Source: Aldrovandia affinis (lineage: Eukaryota > Chordata > Actinopteri > Notacanthiformes > Halosauridae). Taken from it: a DNA stretch of 64,000 nucleotides. The position numbers and the translations under genes are program-made. The notes beneath the pieces were generated by a model. It made no database searches. It was not told the DNA's origin and saw only the letters and a list, made by a program, of their open reading frames with translations. Shown piece by piece: positions 43,975 through 54,724 of this stretch. The stretch covers positions 2,569,498 to 2,633,497 of the forward strand of contig JAINUG010000052.1 in assembly GCA_029706075.1 (NCBI GenBank), in the 5' to 3' direction. Every line of letters begins with the position of its first letter. Within the stretch, counting starts at the first letter, position 1.

Positions 43975-44165
43975 ACACCCCACTGAGTTAGTACTTGGTA
44001 GAAGCACCGTTCGCTGGAATTACAGCCATGAGTCTGTTTGGATATGCCTTCCTTACAGAATTGTTCATGCTCAGTCAGATTACGTGTGGACCGTTGATGG
44101 ACTGCACTCTTCAAGTCATTCCACAGGTTTCCAATAGGATTTAGGTCAGGGCTCTGACTAACCCC
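43975..44165 (-). mobile_element. Tc1-related fragment (minus)
   Basis: The plus strand reads ggaattacagccatgagtct and ggtttccaataggatttagg, then gtcagggctctgactaa. These match the antisense of a common fish Tc1 transposase C-terminal region with internal deletions. Too short and diverged for certainty. Confidence 0.45.
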
Positions 44166-44541
44166 CAGTGGTGTTGTCTGTCCTTAACTTTCGCTGACAA
44201 ATGCATTCTTTTCCTATTTCAATTGCAAAATCTTTCATTGCTTAGCTCCACTACATAATGACTTTGTTGGTTACTGAGATTACCAAAATAGTAATAATCT
44301 GTTGATAATGCAAAAATCACATCCAGCTGGGCAATCATATGACAGGGATAATCTCACACGATTAAACCAGTTTAATAATATGAGTTTTTCCTTGCCACGT
44401 GATTAGGCAGCTTGTTTTGATTTCTGTCTGTCAGAGGGGCCTGGCTTTTTATATATCGCATTGAGTGGATTAGCCCATTGTTAATAGATTGAGATAGTCA
44501 CACTCTAACTCCATGCCCAATGTGTGCTCTATTACAGTATT
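44166..44541. other. no gene seen
   Basis: AT-rich, nothing recognised. Confidence 0.4.
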
Positions 44542-44555
44542 ATGGGCTGTTGTCT

Positions 44556-44898
44556 TAAATAATTATATTTTTTAGATTTTACCCCATTTCTCTCCCAATT
44601 TGGTAGCCAATTATCCGTGTGCCTAGTTCAATCCCCCTTCCCTCATAGTTCGCTGCCTTGGTCCTGTGACTGGAAGTGACAAGGGCGAAGCGCTGCCTCC
44701 TCCGAGACAACACTCGTCGTGCCGTCGACTGTAATTCCGGTACCCCAGAACCACTCCTTTACGCAGCAAACTGTGTGTGTCGGCTTCCCTCCCCCCTCCC
44801 TGGGGCGGACAGTCAATTGGCGCCCCGATGGCGAATCGAACCCCGGTCGCCGTGGCCAGCATCGGACGTTGATACCACTAGACCACGCGGGAGGCCAC
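44556..44898 (-). mobile_element. tRNA-derived SINE (Glu-like head), minus, imperfect TSD
   Basis: Same family as 25366-25737: minus-strand start ggcctcccgcgtggtctagt, B box ggggttcgattc, and the end block ttggctaccaaattgggaga. Flanks atgggctgttgtct (44542-44555) and atggactgttgtct (44899-44912) differ at one base, so this copy is older. The hairpin stem of the other copy is not conserved. Confidence 0.87.
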
Positions 44899-44912
44899 AT
44901 GGACTGTTGTCT

Positions 44913-45538
44913 CTAACATCACTTCTGTTAAACTGACGTGCTCGGGTTCCAGTTGCCAATGCTTTTCCCCACGGTGGGCGTGGTCATGACATTTCACCAA
45001 ACTACCCAGATTTGTCAATTGTATCTATACTAATTTATTGATTAATCAAAAAGGATTAATCAAATAATCAGAATGTCATATCGCGTCACACCAGCAGGGC
45101 AGGGTTTGAGTACTGGGAAAGCACCTCACTGGTCACATTGCTTGCTGCTATCAGTAGTCTCGCAGACCAGACCATGGATCCGCCCTAAAATTGCCATGGC
45201 TATGGGAGTCCAGTATGGACACACAGCATGGGATCTGGGAACTGTAACAGTAACTGTATTGTCACAAGGTCAGCACTTATCATAAAAGGGCAAGCCATTG
45301 CCAAAGTGTTGCAGAAAGGGCTATCAGGCAGCGTGTCCAAAGATTACAATGGGAAATTCGAATTGGAAAAGGTCCTGCTGGAAAACCGCTGAGAATTCTC
45401 AGGTAAGGTTCAGCATGGTTCCAACCAGCTAGGCCCAAAAGGTACATCTGGCAGGTGTTCTGGCGTAATCACACAAACTGGGGGTTTGTTTGACTGGACA
45501 TGCCATTCGCTCTGGTAAGTGGTAAACCCTTCCATTCA
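44913..45538. other. no gene seen
   Basis: Some stretches (45160-45480) look like eroded transposase-type coding DNA, with codon-like words, but no frame or motif is secure. Confidence 0.35.
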
Positions 45539-45543
45539 TAAAC

Positions 45544-46191
45544 TGTCACATTCCCTTTGTTCCTGTCTCGTCTTTTCCTTGTCTTGTTTTCCCCTGTGTT
45601 CGTTTGTTCTCTGGTGTTCTTCCCTCGTGAGTGTTTGTGTTAATTGTTTTATTATGTTCCATTATTCAATCTTCACTCCTGGTTACTTCTCATCCTGCTC
45701 ACATGCTTCTAATCCTGTCACCCGTTTCCTGCACCCCAGCCTCCCATCTAGATCATCAGCCCTGCAGTATTCCTCCCCCGGTTTTCCAGTCATTCATCGC
45801 CAGATCGTTGTTTTCTCTACCCCGGTAGAACTTGACTCTCGAAATCCGAATTGATATTCCGTTTTAGCTAATCTTTGTGTTTGTTGTTAGTACATGTTAA
45901 CCCTTGTTCCTGTTGTCTCCCCTACGTGTTCAGGTTCGTTCCCCGTCTGTCTGCCAGCCTGTTCATCCTGCCAGCCCTGCCTGCCTGCACGTCTTGCTTG
46001 CCCTCCGGTTTCCTTAGCCTGCCTGCCCATTCTTCTCGCCCACTCCACCTGTGCTCCTCTTCTGTTGTCCTGTTCCCGTCACCAGTCCTCCAGCTCATCG
46101 ATTCCACTACCTCTGTTAACCAATAAATCATCTCTCTTTTCATTCAAACCCACTTTGTCTGTGTCTGAGTTTGGGTTCGTTCTGTACAACA
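45544..46191 (+). repeat. solo LTR (648 bp) with 5-bp TSD
   Basis: It starts tgtcac, ends acaaca, and is flanked by taaac at 45539-45543 and 46192-46196. CT-rich body with aataaa at about 46123. The start and CT-rich style resemble the LTRs of the Gypsy element at 56298, but it is a different family. No internal region is attached. Confidence 0.75.
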
Positions 46192-46196
46192 TAAAC

Positions 46197-46829
46197 AACA
46201 GAATTACTTTCATACTTGCCAGTTGTAGGTAGGGGTAATTTATTTCAAAAAAATAATTCAATTTACTTGCAACACATCATAAAACAATGTAATCATGGAT
46301 AATGGTTAAATATTAGTCCACACATACAGTATATATTGTGCCACAATGTTTTCATGAAAAGCAGTGTGGCAATTGCAACATTGATTTGTCACAAATATAA
46401 TTGTAATTTTTTTTAGATTTTTCATGCCTGTGTTCATATGTTGAACTTGTTGGACATTGTTTTCAGCTCATAAAATCACATGCATATTGAAATAAACAAA
46501 ACATATTTTGGCTAAAATGTATCTGAACCTCAGCTGAGACAATGAATGGGACGTACAATATGCTGTGACGCTGAGACGTTGACGCTACTTCCTGTTTCCT
46601 GTTTCCTGAGGAGGGCTGTTTGTTTGCTGTGTATTTGCTGTGGGCTGTGGGCTGTTTGTTTGCTGTGTATTGTGTATCTGGCATTTTACTCTTGCCAAAA
46701 TTAATGTAGCTATATAGCTATATAACGTTAACCGATATAAACGTTATATAAATATATCACCGCATTAGTTACGAGTTTCTGCTTCTAAGGTGTAATCCTT
46801 TGTTGCCTTAAGGACAGGGACGGGCTTTT
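46197..46829. other. no gene seen; short local repeats
   Basis: At 46585-46680 the words tttcctgtttcctg and gctgtttgtttgctgtgtat are each repeated. Nothing coding recognised. Confidence 0.5.
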
Positions 46830-47387
46830 TTCCTTTCTCCTTGTTAGTATAAATTGGCACAAAAAAGCTAACAAGGTTTTTGTTTCACCCTCCCAGAAGC
46901 AACCTCGAATTAAACGTAAGTTCGTCTGTTCAACCGATTGGGAAAATTGAATTACTGCGGTAGTCTAGTATAGTTATTTATAAACTAAGCATTGTACGTC
47001 GGAAAGTTTTAGGCGTATATAATATCCGGGTTTTGCTGTCCAGGCGCTCAGCTATAACGTAGATAGCTAGTATCTTTTAAGGTGTGGATTGGTGATTTTG
47101 TATTTGTAGCTAGCATATTACAAAGGTTTGATTGCTAAATAGTTGGACCCAGGTTGTAAACTCTAACGTTAAATATAGTATTTATATCAGTAGCTGGGTA
47201 AGTGGCTATAAGAGGCCCTCTAGTTACAGTTAGCCTACTACTAACGTTAGGGCCTACTGCCTTCTATCCGGAGCCACCTAGCATCTTTTTTAAGAGTGGT
47301 ATTGCTGACTCCATCTAGACAGTAAAAATCTAAACTTAGGGAGAGATAGGGAGTCAGCTAGGGGCCTAAATGTGACCAAAACTTTGT

Positions 47388-48330
47388 GAGGTGTGCAGGA
47401 TGATCGCCCTGTTGGAAAGCGATTTCCTTGGGCTGTTCACCTGCCTCCGCTGCAAGCTCATTGAGCATCTCGAGGACAAGATTCTTGTTCTCGAGGGCCA
47501 ATTGGCTGTATCGGCCGTATCGGCCGCACAGAGTCCCCAATTGCCAGGGTTCTTGAATGTCTAACCAATTAGAACGTCCGTTAGGGAGAAGGTGTGCATG
47601 CCTAGGCTGGGAGGAGGGAAGAACTTAGAGCAGGCAGGAAGTGACAGGTGGGTCACAGTTAGAAACAAAGGTAGGAAAGGGCTTGCACACCACAAAGGGG
47701 CGGCATCTCCAGAGGTTGAGGTGTCCAACAGATTCCAGCCCTTGCAGGAATCTGTGGCCCGTGACCCTGAGAGCGGGGGGATGCATGTGCCACAGGACAC
47801 CCTGATGGCCACATCTCCCAGGGAAAGGGAGTTGCTGGTAGTGGGGGATTCCATAATCAGGGGAGTGGACAGCATAGTCTGTTCCCAGGCCAAGGAGACT
47901 CGCACGGTGTGTTGCCTGCCTGGTGCCCAGGTTGGAGATCTCCTTGAGCGTGTGGACAAGCTCCTGGCCAAAGCAGAAGGGGATCTGGGTCCACGTAGGG
48001 ACCAATGACATGGGTAAGGGCAGGTTGGAGGTCCTGCAAGATAAATTTGAGGATCTAGCAGCGAAGATTAGGAGCAAAACCTCCACGGTAGTCTTCTCGG
48101 GAATTCTACCAGTACCACGTGCAAGCAGAGGGAAGCTGAAGTTTATCTATAGGTTTAACATGTGGCTACAATCCTTCTGTAGGAAAGAGGGGTATAGATT
48201 TATTGAGCACTGGGACTTCTTCTGGAACAGGGGTGACCTATACAAGCGCGATGGGTTACACCTGAACCGAATGGGTACCTACGCTCTGGGGCAGCGTATG
48301 CTTAGGGTAGCGCAGGATTATTTAAACTAG
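47388..48330 (+). pseudogene. CR1 ORF1 copy B (zinc finger and esterase)
   Basis: A finger-like start VCRMIALLESDFL..TCLRC (47388-47450) runs into a coiled-coil-like EHLEDKILVLEGQ. After stops the frame 47592-48008 holds ELLVVGDSIIRGVDSIV with the esterase nucleophile serine. The frame 47923-48330 holds VHVGTNDMGKG (intact GTND) and DGLHLNRMGTYALG with the likely catalytic D..H pair. The join near 47985 is a one-base shift. It stops at 48330. Confidence 0.82.
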
Positions 48331-48362
48331 GGACTCGGGGGGCAGGGAGGATAGAGAGCGAA

Positions 48363-51287
48363 ATGGGTAGGGTGGTGCAGACTGCCCAGATGGAGTCTGT
48401 CAAGACTACATATAACAGTGAAAGCAGTAATAAAGTCTTGAGTAAACAAAATTTTAGCAAGTGTGGCTTGGGATGGAAGGGAGTGAGGGAGCGGGAGAGG
48501 AATAGTAGAAACAGTAGCAACGTAAGTGTGAGCAAGGCTATGAAGCTCATGTGTTTAAATGCGAGAAGTATAAAAAATAAATTTTTGGAACTGGAGACTG
48601 TCATGTTGAATGTGGGTTATGACATTGTTGGGATTACTGAGACATGGCTTGGCGCAGTGGATGGGGATAAATATAATGTAGAGGGGTACAAATTGTTTAG
48701 GAAGGATAGAACTAATAAAAGAGGAGGGGGAGTGGCCCTTTATGTGAAAGACTATCTTAATGTGCAGGAAATTCCAGGTATAAACCCATTAGTTTCTTGT
48801 GAGGACATCTGGATTAGATTATTGGGAGATCGTGAGAAGGGCCTTAATATAGGAGTATGTTATAGACCTCCAGCTTCAGACAGTAACATAAATAGTACGC
48901 TCTTTGATAACATAAAACAAATCTGTGCTGAAGGAGAGACCATAATAATGGGCGACTTCAATTACCCCTCTATCAATTGGGAGATAGTGACAGGTCAGGG
49001 CAAATGTGAAGAGGAGTTTTTAGATATGGTCAATGACTGCTTTTTGGTACAGTCTGTTACTCAGCCTACGAGAGGGAAATCAATACTGGATCTGGTTTTG
49101 TGTAACAATCCTGATAGAATTTGCAGCACAGAGGTAGGAGAACCAATAGGGGCAAGTGACCACAGTGCAGTTATTTTTGATATTTTTGGCAAGTTAAGAC
49201 AGCCTCCTCTAACTCTCGAATTTTTTATTTTAGACAAGCTGACTTTAATAAAATGAGAGATAATTTAAGTAATATAGATTGGGTAAAACTTCTAGATTGC
49301 AGAACTGTGAATGAAAAATGGACTATATTTAAAAGGGTTATTGTAGATGTACAGTGTAAATTCATCCCCAAAGTAAGGAAAAATAGGATGAAAAAACAGT
49401 CTCCGCAGTGGATGACTAAATCTTTACGGGTGATTTTGAGGCAAAAGAAACGACTGTATAGAGTATATAAAAAGGATAACTCAGAGAGAAACAAGTTAGA
49501 TTATTGTAATATGCGGGCTAAGGCTAAAAAGGAAATAAGAGCAGCTAAAAGGCGGTTTGAAATTAAAATTTCCCAAGATGCAAAAAGTAACCCTAAGAAG
49601 TTTTTTCAATATTGTAGTAGAAAAAGGAAAGTTAAGGATGAGGTTAAGTGCATTAAGAATAAGGAAGGAACTTTGGTTTATAATAATAAGGACATTGCAA
49701 ACACACTAAACAGTTACTTTGTGGAGAGCTTTACTAGAGAAGAGGTTATAAATATGCCTAAATGTATAGACAAGGTACGGAATGTTTTGGAGGACTTTGA
49801 GATAAGGGATGTAGAAGTACTACAAAAACTACAAAAACTTAAGACAAATAAGGCAGCAGGCCCGGATGGCATATATCCCAGAGTACTCAAAGAACTTGGG
49901 AAATTATATATAAACCATTGACAGATATTTTCAGTCAATCCATAATCACTGGAGAAATACCAGATGACTGGAAGCAGGGTAGTATAATTCCAATATATAA
50001 GAAGGGGACCGTACTGACCCAGGGAACTATAGGCCTGTCAGTTTAACTTGCATCGCATGTAAAATGCTGGAATGTATTATTAGGGATAAGTTGGAATCAT
50101 TCTTGAAAAATAATAGTATTTTAAGGGAGAGCCAGCATGGATTTCTCAAAGGGAGGTCATGCCTAACAAACCTCCTGGACTTTTTCGAAGAGGCTACAAA
50201 GTGTGTTGACCTGAACCAGGCTTATGATGTTATATATTTGGACTTTCAGAAAGCATTTGACAAGGTACCACATGAGAGGCTCATTGCTAAAATGAAATCA
50301 GTAGGAATTGTAGGAGTAGTTTCACAGTGGGTTAAAAATTGGCTGCAAGGGCGAATACAAAGAGTGGGGCCGAATCTGACCTCGGTGCTGTGGGCAGTGG
50401 TGTCCTGCAGGGATCGGTGCTGGGACCTCTGCTCTTCCTTATTTACATAAATGATCTGGATATGGACATTAGTAGCAAAATAGTTAAATTTGCAGATGAT
50501 ACTAAACTTGGGGGTTTGGCAAACAGTTTGGAATCGACTAAAGTAATCCAAGATGATTTAAACAAAATCCAAAAATGGGCAGATACATGGCAGATGACGT
50601 TCAATATTGCTAAATGTAAAGTTATGCATGTGGGAAATAAAAACATTAGACAGGAGTATTTTATGGGAGGAGAAAAGTTAGTAGGTGTTCAATTTGAAAA
50701 GGATTTAGGAGTTGTAGTTGATCAAAGCCTATCTGCATCAAAGCAGTGTGCTACAGCAGTGAAAAAAGCCAACAGGATGCTGGGATACATAGCAAAAAGT
50801 ATTGAGTATAAATCAAAGGAGGTTATATTAATGTTATATAACGCCTTTGTCAGACCGCACTTAGAATACTGTGTGCAGTTCTGGGCACCGCACTACAAGA
50901 AAGATATTGAAGCTCTTGAAAAAGTCCAAAGAAGGGCAACTAAACTGATACCTGGTATGAAAGGTAAAAGTTATGATGATAGACTTAAGGCACTCAATCT
51001 ATTTAAACTTAGCAAATGGAGACTTAGGGGGATTTGATTTAGGTTTTAAATTCCTAAAAGGGATTAACAAAGTAAAATACCAAAGATTTTTTAAGATAAG
51101 TGGGGTCAGCAGAACAAGAGGCCACAGGTGGAAATTAGTTAAAGGCAAATTCCGCACAGATATTAGGAAGTTTTTCTTTACACAGAGAGTTGTCAATGCC
51201 TGGAACAGCTTGCCAGGTCAGGTAGTAGAGGCAGAAACGCTCGGGCTATTCAAGGCCAGGCTAGATGTAGTACTAGATGTTCTTTAG
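48363..51287 (+). pseudogene. CR1 ORF2 copy B (endonuclease-RT), frameshifted
   Basis: The frame 48363-49256 (297 codons) is a whole endonuclease: LMCLNARSIKNK, GITETWLGA, CYRPPASDSN, IIMGDFNYPS, LDLVLCNNPD, GASDHSAVIF. 49253-49921 carries KKQSPQWMTKSLR and KAAGPDGIYPRVLKEL. RT continues in 50064-50450 (GFLKGRSCLTNLLDFFEEA, IYLDFQKAFDKV) and 50339-51037 (LGPLLFLIYINDLDM, VKFADDTKLGG, LEYCVQFW), and ends in 50973-51287 (FFTQRVVNAWNSLP). Near 50363 it lacks 10 bases present in copy A, which causes that shift; V(L)QGS replaces the usual PQGS. Confidence 0.88.
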
Positions 51288-51360
51288 ATTAGGACATGAT
51301 GAGCCAAGATGGGCGAACGGCCCGTTCTCATCATTATGTATTCTTATGTTCTTCTTATGT

Positions 51361-51918
51361 TCTTAAAAAACAATAAAAGAGTAATATCAACAACAATGAT
51401 AATATTTAATTGGTAACATAGAACAAACAGCCTAAAAATAAAACCCTTTCACGGTTAATTTCTCAGATCAGAAGGAACATCTCCACATTTAAAAACAAAT
51501 ACTTGAAAGGACAACCTTTCTAAGTAGGCTATATATTACCAAGTGATCATTCACATGGACTAAAACGTTCATTAATAAATTTAGCCTACAGTATGTGCCA
51601 CCCAGGTATTTATGTTGGCTAATTTAAGGTGTGACTTGCATTGTGTCGGTTTCCTGCATCATAGCCTACATTGTTCACCAAGCTATCTGCACCAATATTA
51701 AAACAATGTTGACCTCTACAATTATCAACAAAGTTGTGATACATTCATATAGCCTAGCATATTATGTTTGAATAAAGAAATATAATGATGTGGTTTCATT
51801 TCTTGAGTTGAGATGGAGTTTTATCACACTACCTGAAACACTTAACTCTCCCTGCACGTTTTTGACATATTCCCAAACTTCCATCTTCAACAGGCAGCGT
51901 AAAGATGCATGCATCATT
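51361..51918. other. no gene seen
   Basis: AT-rich DNA downstream of CR1 copy B. Confidence 0.4.
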
Positions 51919-52300
51919 AAACACACACACACACACTCTCAGATACACATATGCACATGCGAGCACACACACACACACTCTAACTGACATACTCTCATTC
52001 ACAAATACACACACAGATGCATACACACAGACACACTTTTACACAAAAATACACACATACATACACGCATGCACACAGAGATACACACAACATACAGGTA
52101 CTACACACACAAGCACACACAGATACACACACACACACACACACACACACAACGCACACAAACACACACAGATACACACACGCACACAAACACACACACA
52201 CAAACACACACACAGATATACACACACAATGCACACAAACACACACGAATACACAGCAGACATTTACACACAGTAACACAGGCACATAAAGACACCCACT
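51919..52300. repeat. long imperfect (CA)n array
   Basis: About 380 bp of acac runs interrupted by gata, gcac and catg words, in places with a repeated cacacagatacacaca unit. Frames on both strands here (H/T-rich or C/V-rich) are artefacts. Confidence 0.93.
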
Positions 52301-52421
52301 CTGATATGCACATAGATAAAAATAAACCACTTAATTTTTTTATGATTAACAAAACAATGTATAAACGGTTATCAGTGCTTTTAGAACTACATTACACATG
52401 TTTATGAATGAAATATAATTA

Positions 52422-54426
52422 CAGTTTTTTAAGATCGCTATAAAGTGTTTTTCAATACTTTTAACACTTATCCTAAACTCTTAACGCATCAACACACCTA
52501 CCACACACAATTGGCAAAACGGTTAATTTCATGCTCAAAATCACACATTGTAAACTAAACACCAACACAAATTTTCTAAATACAAGAATACACTAACACA
52601 ATACACTAAGTCTACCAAAACACTGCAAACATGTCTCAAAATCAAATAATTCTTCCAAAACACTAACACATGTTCTCTTCCAACAGGAACATTTAGTCAA
52701 TCAGAGCACAATGTCATAAAAAACACTAACAGCAGATGGAATTACAGAAACTGCATTACTTTACATGTGTCAATTCTACCCTTATACAATAGACAATATA
52801 TTGTATTGAACATAAATTGTCTTTTGCACTGCAGTTTCTTTTGAAGCCTCTCTACATTTTTATTTTGTTGTGTTTAGTAAATGCATGCATTTTGTTTCTT
52901 TTTTTGCAAACATTCAATACCAAAAGTGAATGACCAATCTCGGAGTAGCTTTATACAATGTACAGTTTATGAAAAAAAGAAGACAGTAAGTGACAGAATT
53001 GCTGCATTAAAGGCTTTATTTGCAATGGGAAATTACTGCAAGAGAACAAAAATAGGCAATATAGCTGCTGGTCACCATTGTGTGAAAATACAAAATATAC
53101 AAACAGAAGAAGGCACAGAAGAAATAAAAAAAGAAAAATACAAAGTCCTCTTCTAATCCTCTCATCCACATCACACCTTATATCTTCTCTGGCAAGGCAC
53201 CTTGGGAAGAATCTTTTGGCATGCCTTATCCACCCCTGGCAGTGTTCAGCTGTGATGTCTTGGCATGCAGCATCCATTGCATCCAAGAGGGACATTTGGT
53301 CGTGTGGACAATGATCGAAAACCTTCCATCTCCAGGCTGAAAAAAACTCCTCAATGGGGTTGAGGAAAAGGGAGTAAGGGGCAAGGAAAAGGGACATCAT
53401 CCTTGGATGGGCGTAAAACCAGGCTGTGACTGCACAGGAATGGTGGAATGCCACATTGTCCCATGTGATCACATATATTGGCAAGTGGTCCCCCACCTGT
53501 CCCCTTTCTGCCTCCAGCACCAGTCTTTCGTGCAGGTCTTCTAAAAACAAGAGAAGTCTGGTCGGTGTTGTAGGGGCCAATCTCACATTTGTGCAGGAGC
53601 GCACCATTGTTGGAGATTGCGGCGCACATGGTGATGTTGGCTCCTCTCTTGCCTGGCACGGCACCAGCCTCTCTGAATGATAGCCCATGGTTAATGACAT
53701 GGTCTATGATGGTAGCTCTTATCTCATCTGTTACCCTAGCTCTGGCCCTTCTTTGAGCACCACCACGCATTCTAACTCCTCTCCCTCTACCTTGTCCTCG
53801 TCCAGCCATTCCTCTCCCTTGTCCTTGTCCAACTCCTCTCCCTTGTCCTGGTACTCGTCTTCCTCTCCCTCGTCCAGCCATTCTTCTTTCTCTCTTTCTG
53901 TTGCTCTATATTGTTCTTTGTCCACACAAGATCAGCCCAAAGAGGTCCCCTTTTTATACTATATGGTCATGCAATTGAAAGAGCTTCAACACCTGAGTAT
54001 GTTTCCTAGACAGGAATCCGCTGTGATTGATCTATTTGCATATCTTCAATCAGCTGTTTCTCAATAGCAATGAAAAGAAATACAGCACATATATTTGTGT
54101 TTCCAACTACAATGTGAACTGCTGTTCACTTCAACTTTAGCCTATAAGTTGGGTTTATAACATGAGGTTATCTGTTTTGATATACAGTGTGAAAGCATTT
54201 GTAAATTTGGCAGTAAAATTCCATTGTTTTGGTCTTGGTTGAGCTTGTGTGTAAAATAAGTTCAAGCATTTTTTAAATGTGTTAACTGTATGCATTTTGT
54301 GTCAAAGGAACAAGAAATGTGTTAATTGTATAGCCCACACAGACTGATGTTGTGCTAACTGTGTTAAGAGTTTTGGAAATGTGACTACAGAACTGAAAAA
54401 AGATTGATAGCAATTGTAAAAAACTG
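52422..54426 (-). mobile_element. TA-flanked DDE transposon, copy 1 (IS630/Tc1/mariner superfamily)
   Basis: The 2005-bp element starts cagttttttaag (52422) and ends with its inverted partner (ttgtaaaaaactg, 54426), with the weaker inverted words aactctta further in. Flanking TA on both sides (52420-52421, 54427-54428). It codes for a damaged transposase on the minus strand. A related, smaller copy in the same orientation starts 298 bp further on. Confidence 0.8.
52951..53881 (-). pseudogene. DDE transposase with RG-rich N-terminus, internally deleted
   Basis: The start ATG at 53881 leads to about 35 residues of R/G/Q-rich sequence (GRGRRVPGQGRG), then an HTH-like piece (IRATIIDHVINHGLSFREAG). 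The frame jumps straight to VPGKRGANITMCAAIS, so the segment with the first catalytic aspartate is missing. After a shift near 53560 the other frame has YVITWDNVAFHH (second aspartate), LAPYSLFLNPIEEFFSAWRW (third residue, E) and CQGWIRHAKRFFPRC. The superfamily assignment follows from WDN..FH and FLNPIE with TA targets. Confidence 0.78.
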
Positions 54427-54724
54427 TAATTGATCTAATGAAACATGATTCCAAGGAGCTGTGTACCCAAGCTGTATGTAAAGTGTGTCACATAAACTCA
54501 ACATGACGTGCATGAAGGTTTTCAGATATCATATTGGAGGGTTTTATGAATTATGAATAACTGAATCCTCACAGAAGAATAGTTTAGGAGATGCTGTTGA
54601 CTTTCAAGCCCATTGCTAACAGCAGTTCCATTTTTATATTCCTATGCAAAGATTAATGTTACTGTAATAAAGGGAGTGAAAGCAAAATGAAATACTCAAA
54701 GCATCTGGTTTTTGATGGATGTTA
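54427..54724. other. spacer between two related transposons
   Basis: 298 bp, no gene seen. Confidence 0.5.

Larger units (their letters stand above)
46830..51360 (+). mobile_element. CR1 LINE, copy B (plus), near full length
   Basis: A 5' UTR (from about 46830; it shares with copy A a block reading gctaacaaggtttttgtttc here and gcaaggttttttgtgg there), ORF1 (47388-48330), ORF2 (48363-51287), and the 3' end ttcttatgttcttcttatgt with the octamer-type repeat characteristic of CR1. The exact 5' end is uncertain. Confidence 0.87.

Noticed and set aside
51905..52407. Histidine/threonine-rich and cysteine/valine-rich frames
   Set aside because: They are translations of the (CA)n array on both strands.
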